Below are positions 1-8,587 of a stretch of DNA of 36,021 bases, piece by piece. The position numbers and the translations under genes were made by a program. The stretch spans positions 1-36,021 of the forward strand of contig DVIH01000004.1 of the NCBI GenBank assembly GCA_018711405.1, in the 5' to 3' direction. This DNA is from Candidatus Avibacteroides excrementipullorum. GTDB lineage: Bacteria > Bacteroidota > Bacteroidia > Bacteroidales > Bacteroidaceae. Position 1 is the stretch's first letter, and each line of letters starts with the position of its first letter. The notes below the pieces were generated by a model. That model worked only from the letters and a program-made list of their open reading frames with translations. It searched no databases and was not told the DNA's origin.

Positions 1-637
1 TGTTCTGTTCAGCCAACACTGCCGACACATCGGAAGGCAAAAGTTTATACTCCGCCATGACATCAGGCTTCAGCCATATTCGCATGGAATAATCGGCACC
101 CATGACATTGGCATCACCCACGCCGGAGACACGTTTTACCTCAGGAATGATATTTATGTTGGCATAATTTTCCAAAAACTCCAGTCCATATTTGTCTTCC
201 GCATCATACAAGGAGAAAACCATAAGCATGGAGGTCTGACGCTTCTGAGTGGTAACACCCACTCTGGTAACTTCCGCAGGCAACAATCCCTGAGCCATAG
301 TCACACGGTTTTGCACGTTGACAGCCGCCATATCGGGGTCGGTTCCCTGTCTGAAATAAACCGAAATATCTGCTGAACCGTTGTTGGAGGCATTCGATGT
401 CATATACATCATGTTCTCAACACCGTTAATCTGGTCTTCCAAAGGAGCGATGACACTGTTGAGCACAGTGCTGGCATTCGCACCGGTATATGTAGCCCTC
501 ACCGAGACCGTAGGAGGAGCAATATCCGGATACTGCGTAATAGGCAATGATATAAGACCAATACCACCAAGAATCACTATCAGGATGGATATCACTGTCG
601 ATAGCACCGGACGGTTTATAAATCTATCTAATTTCAT
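1..637 (-). CDS. RND multidrug efflux permease, AcrB/MexB type (N-terminal part only)
   Basis: Reading the minus strand from the ATG at 637 gives MKLDRFINRPVLSTVISILI and then about 212 residues that run off the window edge; the family is usually about 1,040 residues. The first transmembrane segment is followed by the periplasmic porter signature of hydrophobe/amphiphile RND pumps, including QYPDIAPPTV, TYTGANASTV and the QDP-like region RQGTDPDMAAVNVQNRV. The protein would be the inner-membrane proton-driven pump of a tripartite efflux complex. It starts 43 bp after the adaptor gene and is transcribed with it, as usual for acrA-acrB type operons. The outer-membrane channel gene, if present, would lie beyond position 1. 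Substrate cannot be inferred. Confidence 0.93.
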   Translation of the reverse strand, partial: MKLDRFINRPVLSTVISILIVILGGIGLISLPITQYPDIAPPTVSVRATYTGANASTVLNSVIAPLEDQINGVENMMYMTSNASNNGSADISVYFRQGTDPDMAAVNVQNRVTMAQGLLPAEVTRVGVTTQKRQTSMLMVFSLYDAEDKYGLEFLENYANINIIPEVKRVSGVGDANVMGADYSMRIWLKPDVMAEYKLLPSDVSAVLAEQN

Positions 638-680
638 ATTCTAATTTGTATCTTTCTTTTACACGATTACTCAGTAAATT

Positions 681-1853
681 TTATTTGAACGCAGTTTCCA
701 GATTGCCCTCATTCTGGTCTTTCAAAGCCTGTTCGTAATTGGCTTGCTGCTGCGCTCTTGTTATGGGAGTGATTTTCTGACCATCAATCAAAGCCTGGAC
801 TCCTTCCACCACAATCCTGTCGCCCGGATTGAGACCGCTTGTCACAAGATAATTCTTGCCATCGTTGATATGGAACACGGTAACTTCCACGTTTTTCACC
901 GTATTGTCATCCTGTACGACATAAACGAATTTCTTGTCCTGAATTTCCACCGTAGCAGACTGCGGCACAGCCATCACATTTTCCAACAAATAAGGCACAA
1001 GCACGTTTCCGGTGCCTCCGCTCCTCAACACTTTGCCCTCATTGGGGAATGCCGCACGCAAAGTGACCGAACCCGTAGTCTGGTCTATCACTCCGCTTAT
1101 GGTCTCTATCCTACCCGAATATGGATAAATAGATCCATCGGCGAGTTGCAATTTCACATCGGGCATTTCCGCCAAAGCCTTGTCAATGTCTCCGCCTTTC
1201 GTGATTTCGAGGAGCTGCTTTTCGGTCATTGCAAAATATGCATACATTTTGGAGATGTCAGACACTACAGTCAACGGTTCGGCAACCGAAGAGCTCACCA
1301 AGCTTCCTATACGATAAGGTATAGTTCCCACGATACCGTCAGAGGGGCTTGATACCAACGTAAACGAGAGGTTGTCTTCCGCGCTTGCCAGATTGGCTTT
1401 CGCCTGAGCCAGATTGGCCTCATAGGAAGCAAGCTGGTTTTCGGCCATCTCCAGGTCATAATCGCTTATGATTTCCTTTTTGTTCAGTTCCCTCTTGTTG
1501 TCCACTGTCAGTTTCTGCGTACTCACGCTCGCTTCAGCCACACGCACCGATGCTTTTGCAGCATTTACGTTTGCCTCATACTGCACCCTGTCTATCTTAA
1601 ACAAAGTCTGACCTTTTCTCACGAAAGAACCTTCATCTACACACAGTTCGGTTATAAACCCTGCCACTTTAGGGCGTATTTCTATGTCCTGTTTTCCTTT
1701 TATGGTTGCAGGATAAGTAGCGGTCATCTCGCTGCTTATGTTTTCCACTGCCTCTACGGCATACTCTTTACTACCGGCTCCCTGTTGCGTATTACCTCCG
1801 CATCCGGCAAGAAGCCCAATACAAAAAAACAGATAAATAAATTTGTGTTTCAT
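681..1853 (-). CDS. RND efflux periplasmic adaptor (membrane fusion protein), lipoprotein
   Basis: 390 residues. The N-terminus MKHKFIYLFFCIGLLAGCGG is a lipoprotein signal with lipobox LAGC, so the mature protein should be lipid-anchored. The order is that of HlyD/AcrA-family adaptors: a lipoyl-like half (IEIRPKVAGFITELCVDEGS), a coiled-coil hairpin of about residues 95-165 rich in Ala, Glu and Lys, the second lipoyl half (VSSPSDGIVGTIPYRIGSLV), a beta-barrel domain and a membrane-proximal domain (NPGDRIVVEGVQALIDGQKI). It would bridge the inner-membrane pump encoded just downstream to an outer-membrane channel. It is first in the operon, 52 nt or so behind a good promoter. No local repressor gene is visible. 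Confidence 0.94.
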   Translation of the reverse strand: MKHKFIYLFFCIGLLAGCGGNTQQGAGSKEYAVEAVENISSEMTATYPATIKGKQDIEIRPKVAGFITELCVDEGSFVRKGQTLFKIDRVQYEANVNAAKASVRVAEASVSTQKLTVDNKRELNKKEIISDYDLEMAENQLASYEANLAQAKANLASAEDNLSFTLVSSPSDGIVGTIPYRIGSLVSSSVAEPLTVVSDISKMYAYFAMTEKQLLEITKGGDIDKALAEMPDVKLQLADGSIYPYSGRIETISGVIDQTTGSVTLRAAFPNEGKVLRSGGTGNVLVPYLLENVMAVPQSATVEIQDKKFVYVVQDDNTVKNVEVTVFHINDGKNYLVTSGLNPGDRIVVEGVQALIDGQKITPITRAQQQANYEQALKDQNEGNLETAFK

Positions 1854-1911
1854 ATTAAATCGTTTATTGTTTCTTTTTCTTGTCCGATTTTAGACTAATC
1901 AAAATTCCTTG

Positions 1912-1944
1912 CAAAGATAGTCCAAAAACTATAACCGACTCAAA
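1912..1944 (-). promoter_or_regulatory. Bacteroidetes-type promoter of the efflux operon
   Basis: On the minus strand TTTG (1944-1941) is followed after 21 nt by TATCTTTG (1919-1912), a full match to the -33/-7 consensus known for the primary sigma factor of Bacteroides. It lies about 60 nt upstream of the adaptor ATG. Confidence 0.75.
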
Positions 1945-2104
1945 AGTTTACTGCTGCAATTACGACATTCAAACATTAATTGTAGATTTTTAAATCACAA
2001 GCATTATCGGCCGCAAAAGCGGAAAAGCCTCCGCAAGGCTTACTTATTGTATTAAAAAAACAAAACATCATGACAGTTAAAATTCAGGGTGTAAGATTTT
2101 ATAT
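1945..2104. other. Divergent intergenic region between the efflux operon and pfp
   Basis: The whole 301-bp gap (1854-2154) separates divergent genes. Besides the two promoters it holds small hairpins: CCGC/GCGG at 2011-2022 and AAGCCT/AGGCTT at 2025-2041. No open reading frame with gene-like features and no RNA gene is recognised. Confidence 0.5.
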
Positions 2105-2112
2105 TACTTTTG
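2105..2112 (+). promoter_or_regulatory. -7 promoter element of pfp
   Basis: TACTTTTG matches TAnnTTTG and lies 43 bp before the pfp ATG. A clean TTTG at -33 is not present, so the call rests on the -7 box and position. Confidence 0.55.
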
Positions 2113-2154
2113 CATCGAAAAGTAAATTAATTAAGAAATAAAAAGACAAACACA

Positions 2155-3798
2155 ATGGCTAAAAGCGCGTTACAAATTGCAAGGGCTGCATATCAGCCCA
2201 AATTGCCGAAATCACTGACGGGCAATGTCAGAATTTGTGAAGGCAAAGCAACTGAATCTGTTGCCGATCAAGAAGAAATAAAGAAATTATTCCCCAACAC
2301 CTACGGACTGCCGGTAGTACAGTTCGAGGCGACCGAAGATGCGGCAGACTATCCAGCCATAAACGTGGGAGTAATCCTCTCCGGAGGACAAGCTCCGGGC
2401 GGACACAACGTCATTGCCGGACTTTTCGACGGCATCAAGAAAATGAACCCCGAAAGCAGACTGTTCGGATTCCTGCTCGGTCCCGGCGGACTGGTTGATC
2501 ACAATTACAAGGAACTGACAGCCGACATAATAGATGAATACAGAAACACCGGAGGCTTCGACATGATAGGTTCAGGACGAACCAAACTTGAGAAAAAAGA
2601 ACAGTTCGACAAAGGTCTCGAAATACTCAAGGCCCTCAACATAAAAGCCCTTGTAATCATAGGCGGCGATGACTCCAACACCAACGCATGCGTACTGGCC
2701 GAATACTACAAATCCATAAACGCCGGAGTACAGGTCATAGGTTGCCCCAAAACCATAGACGGCGACCTCAAGAACGACATGATAGAAACCTCTTTCGGAT
2801 TTGACACAGCATGCAAAGTCTACTCTGAAGTAATAGGCAACATACAGAGAGACTGCAACTCGGCACGCAAATACTGGCACTTCATAAAACTCATGGGACG
2901 CTCAGCCTCACACATAGCATTGGAGTGCGCCCTCCAGGTACAACCCAACATCTGTATCATATCAGAAGAGGTGGAAGCCAACAACCGTTCGCTCGATGAC
3001 ATCGTAACCTACATTGCCGAAGTCATTGCCAAAAGAGCAGAACACAGCGACAACTTCGGTACAGTGCTTATCCCCGAAGGACTGATAGAATTCATCCCGG
3101 CAATGAAAAGCCTCATAGCAGAACTCAACGATCTGCTGGCCACCAACACAGACTTCATCCATATCAAAAAATCACACCAGAGAGAATTCATAATATCGAA
3201 ACTCTCCAAAGACAATGCCGCAATATATGAAAGCCTGCCGAGCCTCGTTGCAAAACAGTTGACACTCGACAGAGACCCTCACGGCAATGTGCAGGTATCG
3301 CAAATCGAAACAGAAAAACTGCTCTCCGACATGGTGGGAAGAAAACTTGCACAATGGTCGGAAGAAGGAAAATATGTAGGCAAGTTCTCCGCACTGCATC
3401 ACTTCTTCGGATATGAAGGACGTTGCGCAGCTCCTTCCAACTTCGACACCAACTACTGCTACTCTCTCGGATACGTGGCAGCCGCACTCATAGCCAACGG
3501 CAAGACCGGCTACATGGCATCGGTGAGAAACACAGTGGCGCAACCGGAGGAATGGATAGCGGGAGGCATCCCTACCACCATGATGATGAACATCGAAAGA
3601 CGAAACGGAGAAATGAAACCCGTAATAAAGAAAGCCCTCGTAGACCTCAACGGAAACCCGTTCAAGGCATTTGTTGCCAACCGCGACAAATGGGCCATAG
3701 GTACGGAATTCGTATATCCCGGCCCGATTCAATATTTCGGTCCTTCGGAAGTATGCGACCAGCCAAGCAAGACACTGCAACTGGAACAGGGAAAATAA
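2155..3798 (+). CDS. pfp: Pyrophosphate-dependent 6-phosphofructokinase
   Basis: 547 residues, cytoplasmic glycolytic enzyme making fructose 1,6-bisphosphate from fructose 6-phosphate with PPi as phosphoryl donor, reversibly. The nucleotide-site loop reads GGDDSNTNA: Asp where ATP-dependent enzymes have Gly in GGDGS is a hallmark of PPi use. The catalytic segment PKTIDGDL, with Lys before TID, and the substrate-binding segment MGRSASHIALE are both present. GGQAPGGHNVI is the N-terminal phosphate loop. Length fits the long PFP clade (about 550 residues) found in Bacteroidetes, spirochaetes and plants. The gene stands behind its own promoter and ends just before a strong hairpin, after which a lysozyme gene follows on the same strand. 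Confidence 0.96.
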   Translation: MAKSALQIARAAYQPKLPKSLTGNVRICEGKATESVADQEEIKKLFPNTYGLPVVQFEATEDAADYPAINVGVILSGGQAPGGHNVIAGLFDGIKKMNPESRLFGFLLGPGGLVDHNYKELTADIIDEYRNTGGFDMIGSGRTKLEKKEQFDKGLEILKALNIKALVIIGGDDSNTNACVLAEYYKSINAGVQVIGCPKTIDGDLKNDMIETSFGFDTACKVYSEVIGNIQRDCNSARKYWHFIKLMGRSASHIALECALQVQPNICIISEEVEANNRSLDDIVTYIAEVIAKRAEHSDNFGTVLIPEGLIEFIPAMKSLIAELNDLLATNTDFIHIKKSHQREFIISKLSKDNAAIYESLPSLVAKQLTLDRDPHGNVQVSQIETEKLLSDMVGRKLAQWSEEGKYVGKFSALHHFFGYEGRCAAPSNFDTNYCYSLGYVAAALIANGKTGYMASVRNTVAQPEEWIAGGIPTTMMMNIERRNGEMKPVIKKALVDLNGNPFKAFVANRDKWAIGTEFVYPGPIQYFGPSEVCDQPSKTLQLEQGK

Positions 3799-3819
3799 CC
3801 AACACGCCATACAAGCATG

Positions 3820-3852
3820 TTTAAGGGGCAATCGCAACGGTTGCCCCTTAAA
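3820..3852 (+). terminator. 12-bp hairpin after pfp (terminator or partial attenuator)
   Basis: TTTAAGGGGCAA (3820-3831) pairs perfectly with TTGCCCCTTAAA (3841-3852) across a 9-nt loop, 21 bp after the pfp stop. There is no U-run beyond the A/T-rich stem base on either strand, so termination may be partial and allow read-through into the GH25 gene. An upstream ATG at 3817 that would extend that gene lies at the edge of this stem and is unlikely to be used. Confidence 0.6.
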
Positions 3853-3864
3853 AATAACCGCCGA

Positions 3865-4734
3865 ATGAAAAACCAGAATCCGAAAAAAGACAAGACTGCC
3901 AAGCCCGTCAGAAAACAGGCACACAGGAAAAAACAACCTAAAGACAACGCCGAAAGCATCACTGTCAAAAAGACAATGGGCAAAATCCTCATCGCAACCG
4001 GCATATTGGTTGCAATAGCTGCATGCGCGGCATACTTCACCTTTTTCGGAAGCAAGGAACATATCAGAGAAAAAAACAGACAGGACAAAAACGCCGTCTA
4101 TGGAGTAATAATGCCCGAAGGATACACCATACACGGCATAGACATATCGCACCACCAAAGCGATGTGGACTGGGATTCGCTGCAAAGCACCCGACAAGCA
4201 CACGTGCCCATCACATTCATCTTTATGAAAGCTACCGAAGGAGATGACCATGTAGACACACGCTTCGCCACATACTTCCAGGAAGCCCGCACACACGGAT
4301 TCATACGCGGAGCATATCACTTTTTCAGCCCCGACACCGACCCCATAAAGCAGGCCGAACTGTTCATTGCACATGCAGACCTCACGAAAGGCGATCTGCC
4401 GCCGGTGCTCGACATAGAGAAAACAGGAGGACAGTCGGAACAGGAACTTTCAGAGAGAGTCCTGAAATGGCTGCGGCATGTAGAAAGCCACTACGGAGTA
4501 TCGCCCATAATCTACGCCTCGAAAAAATTCAAAGACAAGTACCTGTCGGGAAGCGAATTTTCATCATATCCATACTGGATAGCACACTATTACAAGACTT
4601 CACTGGAATACGATGACGCATGGAGCTTCTGGCAACACACCGACATAGGTGCTGTGCCGGGCATAAAAGGAGATGTAGACATGGATGTGTTCAACGGCAA
4701 TGCGGAAGACCTCAGCATGATGCTGCTGAAATGA
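3865..4734 (+). CDS. Membrane-anchored glycoside hydrolase family 25 lysozyme
   Basis: 289 residues from ATG 3865. A Lys-rich cytoplasmic N-terminus (about 35 residues) leads to one hydrophobic segment (ILIATGILVAIAACAAYFTF), so the enzyme should be anchored in the inner membrane facing the periplasm. The GH25 domain follows: GIDISHHQSDVDW, FIFMKATEGDDHVD, GAYHFFSP, the catalytic PPVLDIE with Asp and Glu, YPYWIAHY, and FWQHTD...VDMDVFNG at the end. GH25 enzymes cut the beta-1,4 bond between N-acetylmuramic acid and N-acetylglucosamine. The start at 3865 is preferred over 3817 because the latter begins inside the pfp hairpin and adds only translated stem sequence. Likely role: peptidoglycan remodelling. 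It converges on the fur-like gene. Confidence 0.9.
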   Translation: MKNQNPKKDKTAKPVRKQAHRKKQPKDNAESITVKKTMGKILIATGILVAIAACAAYFTFFGSKEHIREKNRQDKNAVYGVIMPEGYTIHGIDISHHQSDVDWDSLQSTRQAHVPITFIFMKATEGDDHVDTRFATYFQEARTHGFIRGAYHFFSPDTDPIKQAELFIAHADLTKGDLPPVLDIEKTGGQSEQELSERVLKWLRHVESHYGVSPIIYASKKFKDKYLSGSEFSSYPYWIAHYYKTSLEYDDAWSFWQHTDIGAVPGIKGDVDMDVFNGNAEDLSMMLLK

Positions 4735-4790
4735 CCTCAGCAAAGCACCCCATACAGCCTCGAAAAAGACAATGCCGGTAACGGAAAAAG

Positions 4791-4878
4791 ATCGGCGCGA
4801 TCATCGACCGGCATGTACGCCATCTTCACCCGGGATGTACGCCATCTTGCCCCGACACCGAGCCGATCCCCGGCGGGC
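4791..4878. repeat. 22-bp-period intergenic array, locus I (4 units)
   Basis: Four exact 22-bp units start at 4791, 4813, 4835 and 4857. Their first 11 bases are ATCGGCGCGAT, ATGTACGCCAT, ATGTACGCCAT and ACCGAGCCGAT. The first is the inverted form of the B-type core. Linkers carry CCGG or CCCG. The array fills the gap between the convergent GH25 and fur-like genes, about 55 bp after one stop and 22 bp from the other. No conventional terminator is seen in this gap. Confidence 0.85.
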
Positions 4879-4900
4879 CTCTACAGCACGATGGACAAAC

Positions 4901-5326
4901 TCATTTCGCCCCGCATTCGGGACACACGCCTTTCACCATATAATTGATGGAATTTACGGCAAAGCCTTCGGGCAGGCATATCTCCGGGATATGGATATGC
5001 TTGAAACAAAAAGTACGGTGGCAAGTCTCGCAATAGAAATGTATATGCATGTCAGATATGGTACATCTGTCCGCCCCGCTACATACTTCGTACTTCATGG
5101 TGCCGCTTCCGTCTTCTATGGCATGGACCACATGACGCTCCACAAACAGGTTCAGGACCCTGAAAATGCTCGACTTGTCCATCGTCTCCATGATAGTTTC
5201 AAGTTCAGTCAAAGAGACCGGACGCCCCGCGGCAATCATGGCGCGCAAGACCAGGATACGGTTTGCTGTGGGCTTCACGCCTTTCTTTTCCAACGCCTCA
5301 CTGTCATTCACTTCATTCATACGCAT
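4901..5326 (-). CDS. Fur-family metal-responsive transcriptional regulator
   Basis: 141 residues. The N-terminal winged helix (about 10-80) includes KPTANRILVLRAM and the recognition-helix region MDKSSIFRVLNLFVERHVV typical of Fur/Zur/PerR proteins. The C-terminal dimerisation half has MHIHFYCETCHRTFCFKHIHIP followed by the final CPECGAK, giving two CxxC pairs that form the structural zinc site and a cluster of His residues for the sensory metal. It starts 12 bp after the copA stop, so it is probably in the same transcript. The metal sensed is uncertain; zinc, iron or peroxide sensing are all known in this family, and copper sensing would be unusual. A second ATG lies two codons in (5320). 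Confidence 0.9.
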   Translation of the reverse strand: MRMNEVNDSEALEKKGVKPTANRILVLRAMIAAGRPVSLTELETIMETMDKSSIFRVLNLFVERHVVHAIEDGSGTMKYEVCSGADRCTISDMHIHFYCETCHRTFCFKHIHIPEICLPEGFAVNSINYMVKGVCPECGAK

Positions 5327-5338
5327 TGCTGAGTTTAA

Positions 5339-7840
5339 TCATTTTCCTATTTCGCTGATAGTATATTCTCCGGCTTTCTCGGCTATGGCCTTTTGCAGTT
5401 CCGCCACAGTCAGTTCTCGGTCTGCCTCCACCGAAGCCACAGGAGGCTCCAGTGTCACCGAAGCACGCACCCCGTCTATGCTGTTAAGGGCTTTCTCCAC
5501 ATGGAAACGGCAGTTATTGCACATCATGCCTTCCACCTTGTACTCATGTCTGAATCCATAGCGGCGTTCTTCCGCCTCAGGCATCTCGCACGTCACTCCC
5601 GCACAGCACGTTTCATCCCCGCCCTTTCCTATCTTCTTACGTTTCAGACGCAGACTGTTTGACACCACGCTCACACTGCTGAATGCCATCGCCGCTCCGC
5701 CTATCATGGGGTTCAGCAGGAAACCGTTGACAGGATACAATACGCCGGCTGCTACAGGCACTGCTATTATGTTATAGAAAAATGCCCAAAACAGATTCTG
5801 ATGAATGGTGCGTATGGTAAGCTGAGACAGACGCACGGCATCGGCAATCTTTGTCAGATCGGACGACAATATGGTAATCATGGCAGTGTCAATGGCTATG
5901 TCGCTGCCCTTGCCCATCGCGATGCTAAGATCGGCCTGTGCCAAAGCAGCACTGTCGTTAATGCCATCGCCGGCCATTGCCACCCTGTGCCCCTCTGCCT
6001 GCAAACGTTTCACAAACAACGCCTTGTCTTGCGGCAACACTTTGGCTTTGAAATGCTTTATGCCAACCTCACGTGCTACGGCGGCAGCAGAAGCCTCATT
6101 GTCGCCGGTCAACATATACACCTCTATGCCCATCTCATGCAATGATGCTATGGCCTGAGCCGATGTGTCCTTTACCTTGTCGGTGACAGCCACGCAAGCT
6201 ATCGCCTCCGCACCATCTGAAAGCCAGACTATGGTTTTCGCCTCACGCAGCCATGCATCAGACTTTTCCTGCAAAGCTTTACATATTTTCACTTTGTTTT
6301 CATGCAGCAGTTCCACATTACCGGCATAGAAAGTCACACCATCGATGACACCTTTCACCCCTTTGCCCGGAATGTTTTCAAAAGAAGATACAGACAATGT
6401 GCGTTCTTGCCTTAAAGCCCTCGTTATCGCCTCAGCCAAAGGATGCTCCGACTGACGCTCCAGACTGTACAATATGGCTCGCTGCCGTCCGGATGCATCG
6501 GCCCAACATTCATCTGTCACCTCAGGGTGACCTGATGTGAGGGTACCGGTCTTGTCAAGTACCACCGCATCTATTTTCCTTGCCACTTCAAGGCTTGTCG
6601 CATCTTTTATCAGTATGCCGCATTCAGCCCCCTTGCCTATGCCTACGATAATAGCCGTAGGAGTGGCCAGCCCCAAAGCGCACGGACAGGCAATGATCAA
6701 TACCGTCACCATAGCCAACAGGCCGTGCACGAAACCTGCCTCAGGAGCAAAGACCCACCACGACAGAAACACGATGACCGACAGACTTATAATGACAGGC
6801 ACAAATACTCCGGCCACCTTGTCGACCAGTTGCTGCACCGGAGCTTTACTGCCTTGCGCATCCTGTACCATCCGAATAATCTGAGACAGCATGGTGTCTT
6901 GCCCCGTCTTGTCTGCCCTGAAACGGAAAGCGCCTTTCTTGTTGATGGAGCCGGCAAACACTTTCTCGCCCACTTTCTTGAATGAAGGCAAAGGCTCTCC
7001 TGTCAACATGCTTTCATCCACATACGACTCCCCGCTCATGACGACCCCGTCAACCGCTATGCGCTCTCCCGGACGGACGACTATCACGTCACCGGCCTTA
7101 GCCTGTTCTATGGGGACATCCTTCTCCTGTCCGCCATCGGTCATGACAGTCACGGTCTTGGGCTGCAATCCCATCAGTTTCCTTATGGCAGTAGATGTCT
7201 TCTGCTTCGCACGGGCTTCAAGAAGCCGCCCCAACAATATAAAAGCGATTATGACGCTGGCCGACTCGAAATACAAATGAGGCTCTATCCCTTTGGCCTG
7301 CCAAAAATCAGGAAAAAACAAATTGAATACGCTGAACAGATACGCAATACCCGTACTGTTGGCTACAAGAGTGTCCATATTGGCCGAACGATGCTTCAGC
7401 TGTTTCCACGCACTGACATAAAAACGGTGTCCGAACACGAATACAACTACGGTAGACAAAAGCCATACCGTATACTTCATATAGGGTACGTCTATAAACA
7501 GCATACTTATGACCATTACCGGTACAGACAACGCGATTGCCAGAACGGTATCATGCCGCAGCCTGCCATACTCTTTCCTGTACTCCGCTTCCGCTTCATC
7601 GGAACCGCTTTCTGCATCGGTCAGCAAGTCATATCCTGCATTCCTGACAGCAGCTTTCAAATCGGCCGGAGAACAAAGCCCGGAATCATATATTACCTGT
7701 GCCGTAGCCGAAGCATAATTGACATTTGCTTCATGCACTCCATTGCAATGCCCAAGCGCCTTGCCCACACGAGCAGCACAAGAGGCGCAACTCATGCCCA
7801 CTACCGGAAACGTTTCTTTTTTTCTCGCTTCTCTTTCCAT
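5339..7840 (-). CDS. copA: Cu(+)-exporting P1B-type ATPase with N- and C-terminal HMA domains
   Basis: 833 residues from ATG 7840. An N-terminal heavy-metal domain ([15 protein letters not shown], about residues 7-75) precedes the membrane domain. Key motifs follow in order: TGEP of the actuator domain, the ion-binding CPC in [11 protein letters not shown] (about 385), the phosphorylation site DKTGTLT (about 430), HPLAEA and [11 protein letters not shown] second heavy-metal domain, [16 protein letters not shown], lies at the very C-terminus (about 765-833) after a Cys-containing linker (TCCAGVTC). The protein should pump cytoplasmic Cu(I) across the inner membrane using ATP. In-frame TTG 7867 overlaps the -7 box and ATG 7855 would leave almost no leader, whereas ATG 7840 has AAAGG 7 nt upstream, so 7840 is chosen. 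Confidence 0.94.
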   Translation of the reverse strand: MEREARKKETFPVVGMSCASCAARVGKALGHCNGVHEANVNYASATAQVIYDSGLCSPADLKAAVRNAGYDLLTDAESGSDEAEAEYRKEYGRLRHDTVLAIALSVPVMVISMLFIDVPYMKYTVWLLSTVVVFVFGHRFYVSAWKQLKHRSANMDTLVANSTGIAYLFSVFNLFFPDFWQAKGIEPHLYFESASVIIAFILLGRLLEARAKQKTSTAIRKLMGLQPKTVTVMTDGGQEKDVPIEQAKAGDVIVVRPGERIAVDGVVMSGESYVDESMLTGEPLPSFKKVGEKVFAGSINKKGAFRFRADKTGQDTMLSQIIRMVQDAQGSKAPVQQLVDKVAGVFVPVIISLSVIVFLSWWVFAPEAGFVHGLLAMVTVLIIACPCALGLATPTAIIVGIGKGAECGILIKDATSLEVARKIDAVVLDKTGTLTSGHPEVTDECWADASGRQRAILYSLERQSEHPLAEAITRALRQERTLSVSSFENIPGKGVKGVIDGVTFYAGNVELLHENKVKICKALQEKSDAWLREAKTIVWLSDGAEAIACVAVTDKVKDTSAQAIASLHEMGIEVYMLTGDNEASAAAVAREVGIKHFKAKVLPQDKALFVKRLQAEGHRVAMAGDGINDSAALAQADLSIAMGKGSDIAIDTAMITILSSDLTKIADAVRLSQLTIRTIHQNLFWAFFYNIIAVPVAAGVLYPVNGFLLNPMIGGAAMAFSSVSVVSNSLRLKRKKIGKGGDETCCAGVTCEMPEAEERRYGFRHEYKVEGMMCNNCRFHVEKALNSIDGVRASVTLEPPVASVEADRELTVAELQKAIAEKAGEYTISEIGK

Positions 7841-7864
7841 AAACTGACCTTTCATATCCGGATG

Positions 7865-7872
7865 CAAAGATA
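7865..7872 (-). promoter_or_regulatory. -7 promoter element of the copA-fur operon
   Basis: TATCTTTG on the minus strand, 25 bp upstream of ATG 7840. No good TTTG is found about 20 nt further upstream, which suits a promoter needing an activator or being weak. The position rules out TTG 7867 as a start codon. Confidence 0.55.
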
Positions 7873-7993
7873 AGTGCAGCGCCGGCAGACACTGTTACAT
7901 TTTTATGGATATGATTTACAAAATTAGAACTACAGCTCCCCTATACAGGAAAATCAGAAAGAACAACGTGCAAGACATATTAAGTATATATAC

Positions 7994-8033
7994 AAAAAAA
8001 GTCTGTCATGCACTCTCCGTGCATTGCAGACTT
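7994..8033 (-). terminator. Intrinsic terminator of the small lipoprotein gene
   Basis: On the minus strand AAGTCTG (8033-8027, read as its complement) pairs with CAGACTT at 8005-7999, with an inner ATGCAC/GTGCAT stem (8008-8024), and is followed directly by seven U (8000-7994). It lies 29 nt after the stop codon. Confidence 0.85.
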
Positions 8034-8061
8034 CAATTCTCTCTTCAAGTCAAACTCCCTA

Positions 8062-8316
8062 TCAAGCAGCAGGAGTTTCAGCAGCTTCAGCAGCAGGAGC
8101 TTCTTCAGCAGGTGCAGCTGTTTCTTCAGCAGCAGCTTCAGTTCCTTCTTCTGCAGTTGCTTCAGTGCTTTCAGCAGCAGGAGCAGCTTCTTCTACAGCT
8201 GCAGGAGCAGTTGTTTCTTCTGTTGCAGTTGTTTCTGTAGACTTGTTACTGTTACCGCTACATGCAGCAAAAGCAACACTTGCGATTACTGCCATTGCAA
8301 AAACCAATTTTTTCAT
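8062..8316 (-). CDS. Small Ala/Glu/Thr-rich lipoprotein of unknown function
   Basis: 84 residues from ATG 8316. MKKLVFAMAVIASVAFAACS is a lipoprotein signal with lipobox FAAC. The mature part of about 64 residues has no predicted fold: it is almost entirely Ala, Glu, Thr, Pro and Ser, with blocks such as EEAAPAAES and EETAAPAEEAPAAEAAE, hence strongly acidic and probably extended. The DNA is a string of GCA/GCT/GAA-type codons with near-repeats, so slippage could change its length. A -7 promoter box and a strong terminator frame it, which supports a real, separately transcribed gene. I do not recognise a family. A spacer or periplasmic surface tether are guesses only. Confidence 0.8.
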   Translation of the reverse strand: MKKLVFAMAVIASVAFAACSGNSNKSTETTATEETTAPAAVEEAAPAAESTEATAEEGTEAAAEETAAPAEEAPAAEAAETPAA

Positions 8317-8364
8317 TGCTGTAATTTTTAAAACATTAATACGATAATTGTCTTTAAATCGCTG

Positions 8365-8372
8365 CAAAGGTA
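8365..8372 (-). promoter_or_regulatory. -7 promoter element of the small lipoprotein gene
   Basis: TACCTTTG on the minus strand, 48 bp before ATG 8316. A frame-extending TTG at 8367 overlaps this box and is therefore not a credible start. Confidence 0.55.
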
Positions 8373-8472
8373 TGTACTTTTCAAATATGTTGTTCTATAA
8401 ATCATTATTTTTTTATTGCCAAACGCTAAAAATGATTAAACGACTGCAATACAGCAAGCGATACACACAATG

Positions 8473-8503
8473 CTGCCGACACATGCAAATCCCCAAACGG
8501 CAG
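8473..8503. other. Short inverted repeat in the divergent lipoprotein/mtaB gap
   Basis: CTGCCG at 8473-8478 and CGGCAG at 8498-8503 are perfect 6-bp arms with a 19-nt loop. It lies between two divergent promoters and could be an operator or chance. Confidence 0.25.
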
Positions 8504-8555
8504 ACACATGACGAACTTAAAGGCTGATATACGCCTTCCTTATCAAAAATTGATA

Positions 8556-8563
8556 TACCTTTG
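8556..8563 (+). promoter_or_regulatory. -7 promoter element of the mtaB operon
   Basis: TACCTTTG matches TAnnTTTG. The predicted transcript start is near 8570, so the first usable start codon is ATG 8588 and not the TTG at 8561 inside the box. Confidence 0.6.
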
Positions 8564-8587
8564 CACACACATATTATTATATATAGG

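Noticed and set aside
2005..2041. Further copy of the 22-bp repeat in the pfp upstream region (ATCGGCCGC...)
   Set aside because: Only half of a B-type core matches and there is no second unit at 22 bp; it is likely a chance hairpin.
3172..4374. Long open frame on the minus strand opposite pfp and the GH25 gene
   Set aside because: It overlaps two well-supported genes in the opposite strand and its protein is an odd, Cys/Val/Phe-rich composition without family features. It exists because the plus-strand genes use few codons that give stops on the other strand.
4812..4880. A recurring peptide MYAIxxRxRAD encoded by the arrays (also near 11391 and 31590)
   Set aside because: It arises from translating adjacent A and B units. 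With a 22-bp period the frame shifts from unit to unit, flanking codons are unrelated, and no shared start context exists. It is a by-product of the DNA repeat.
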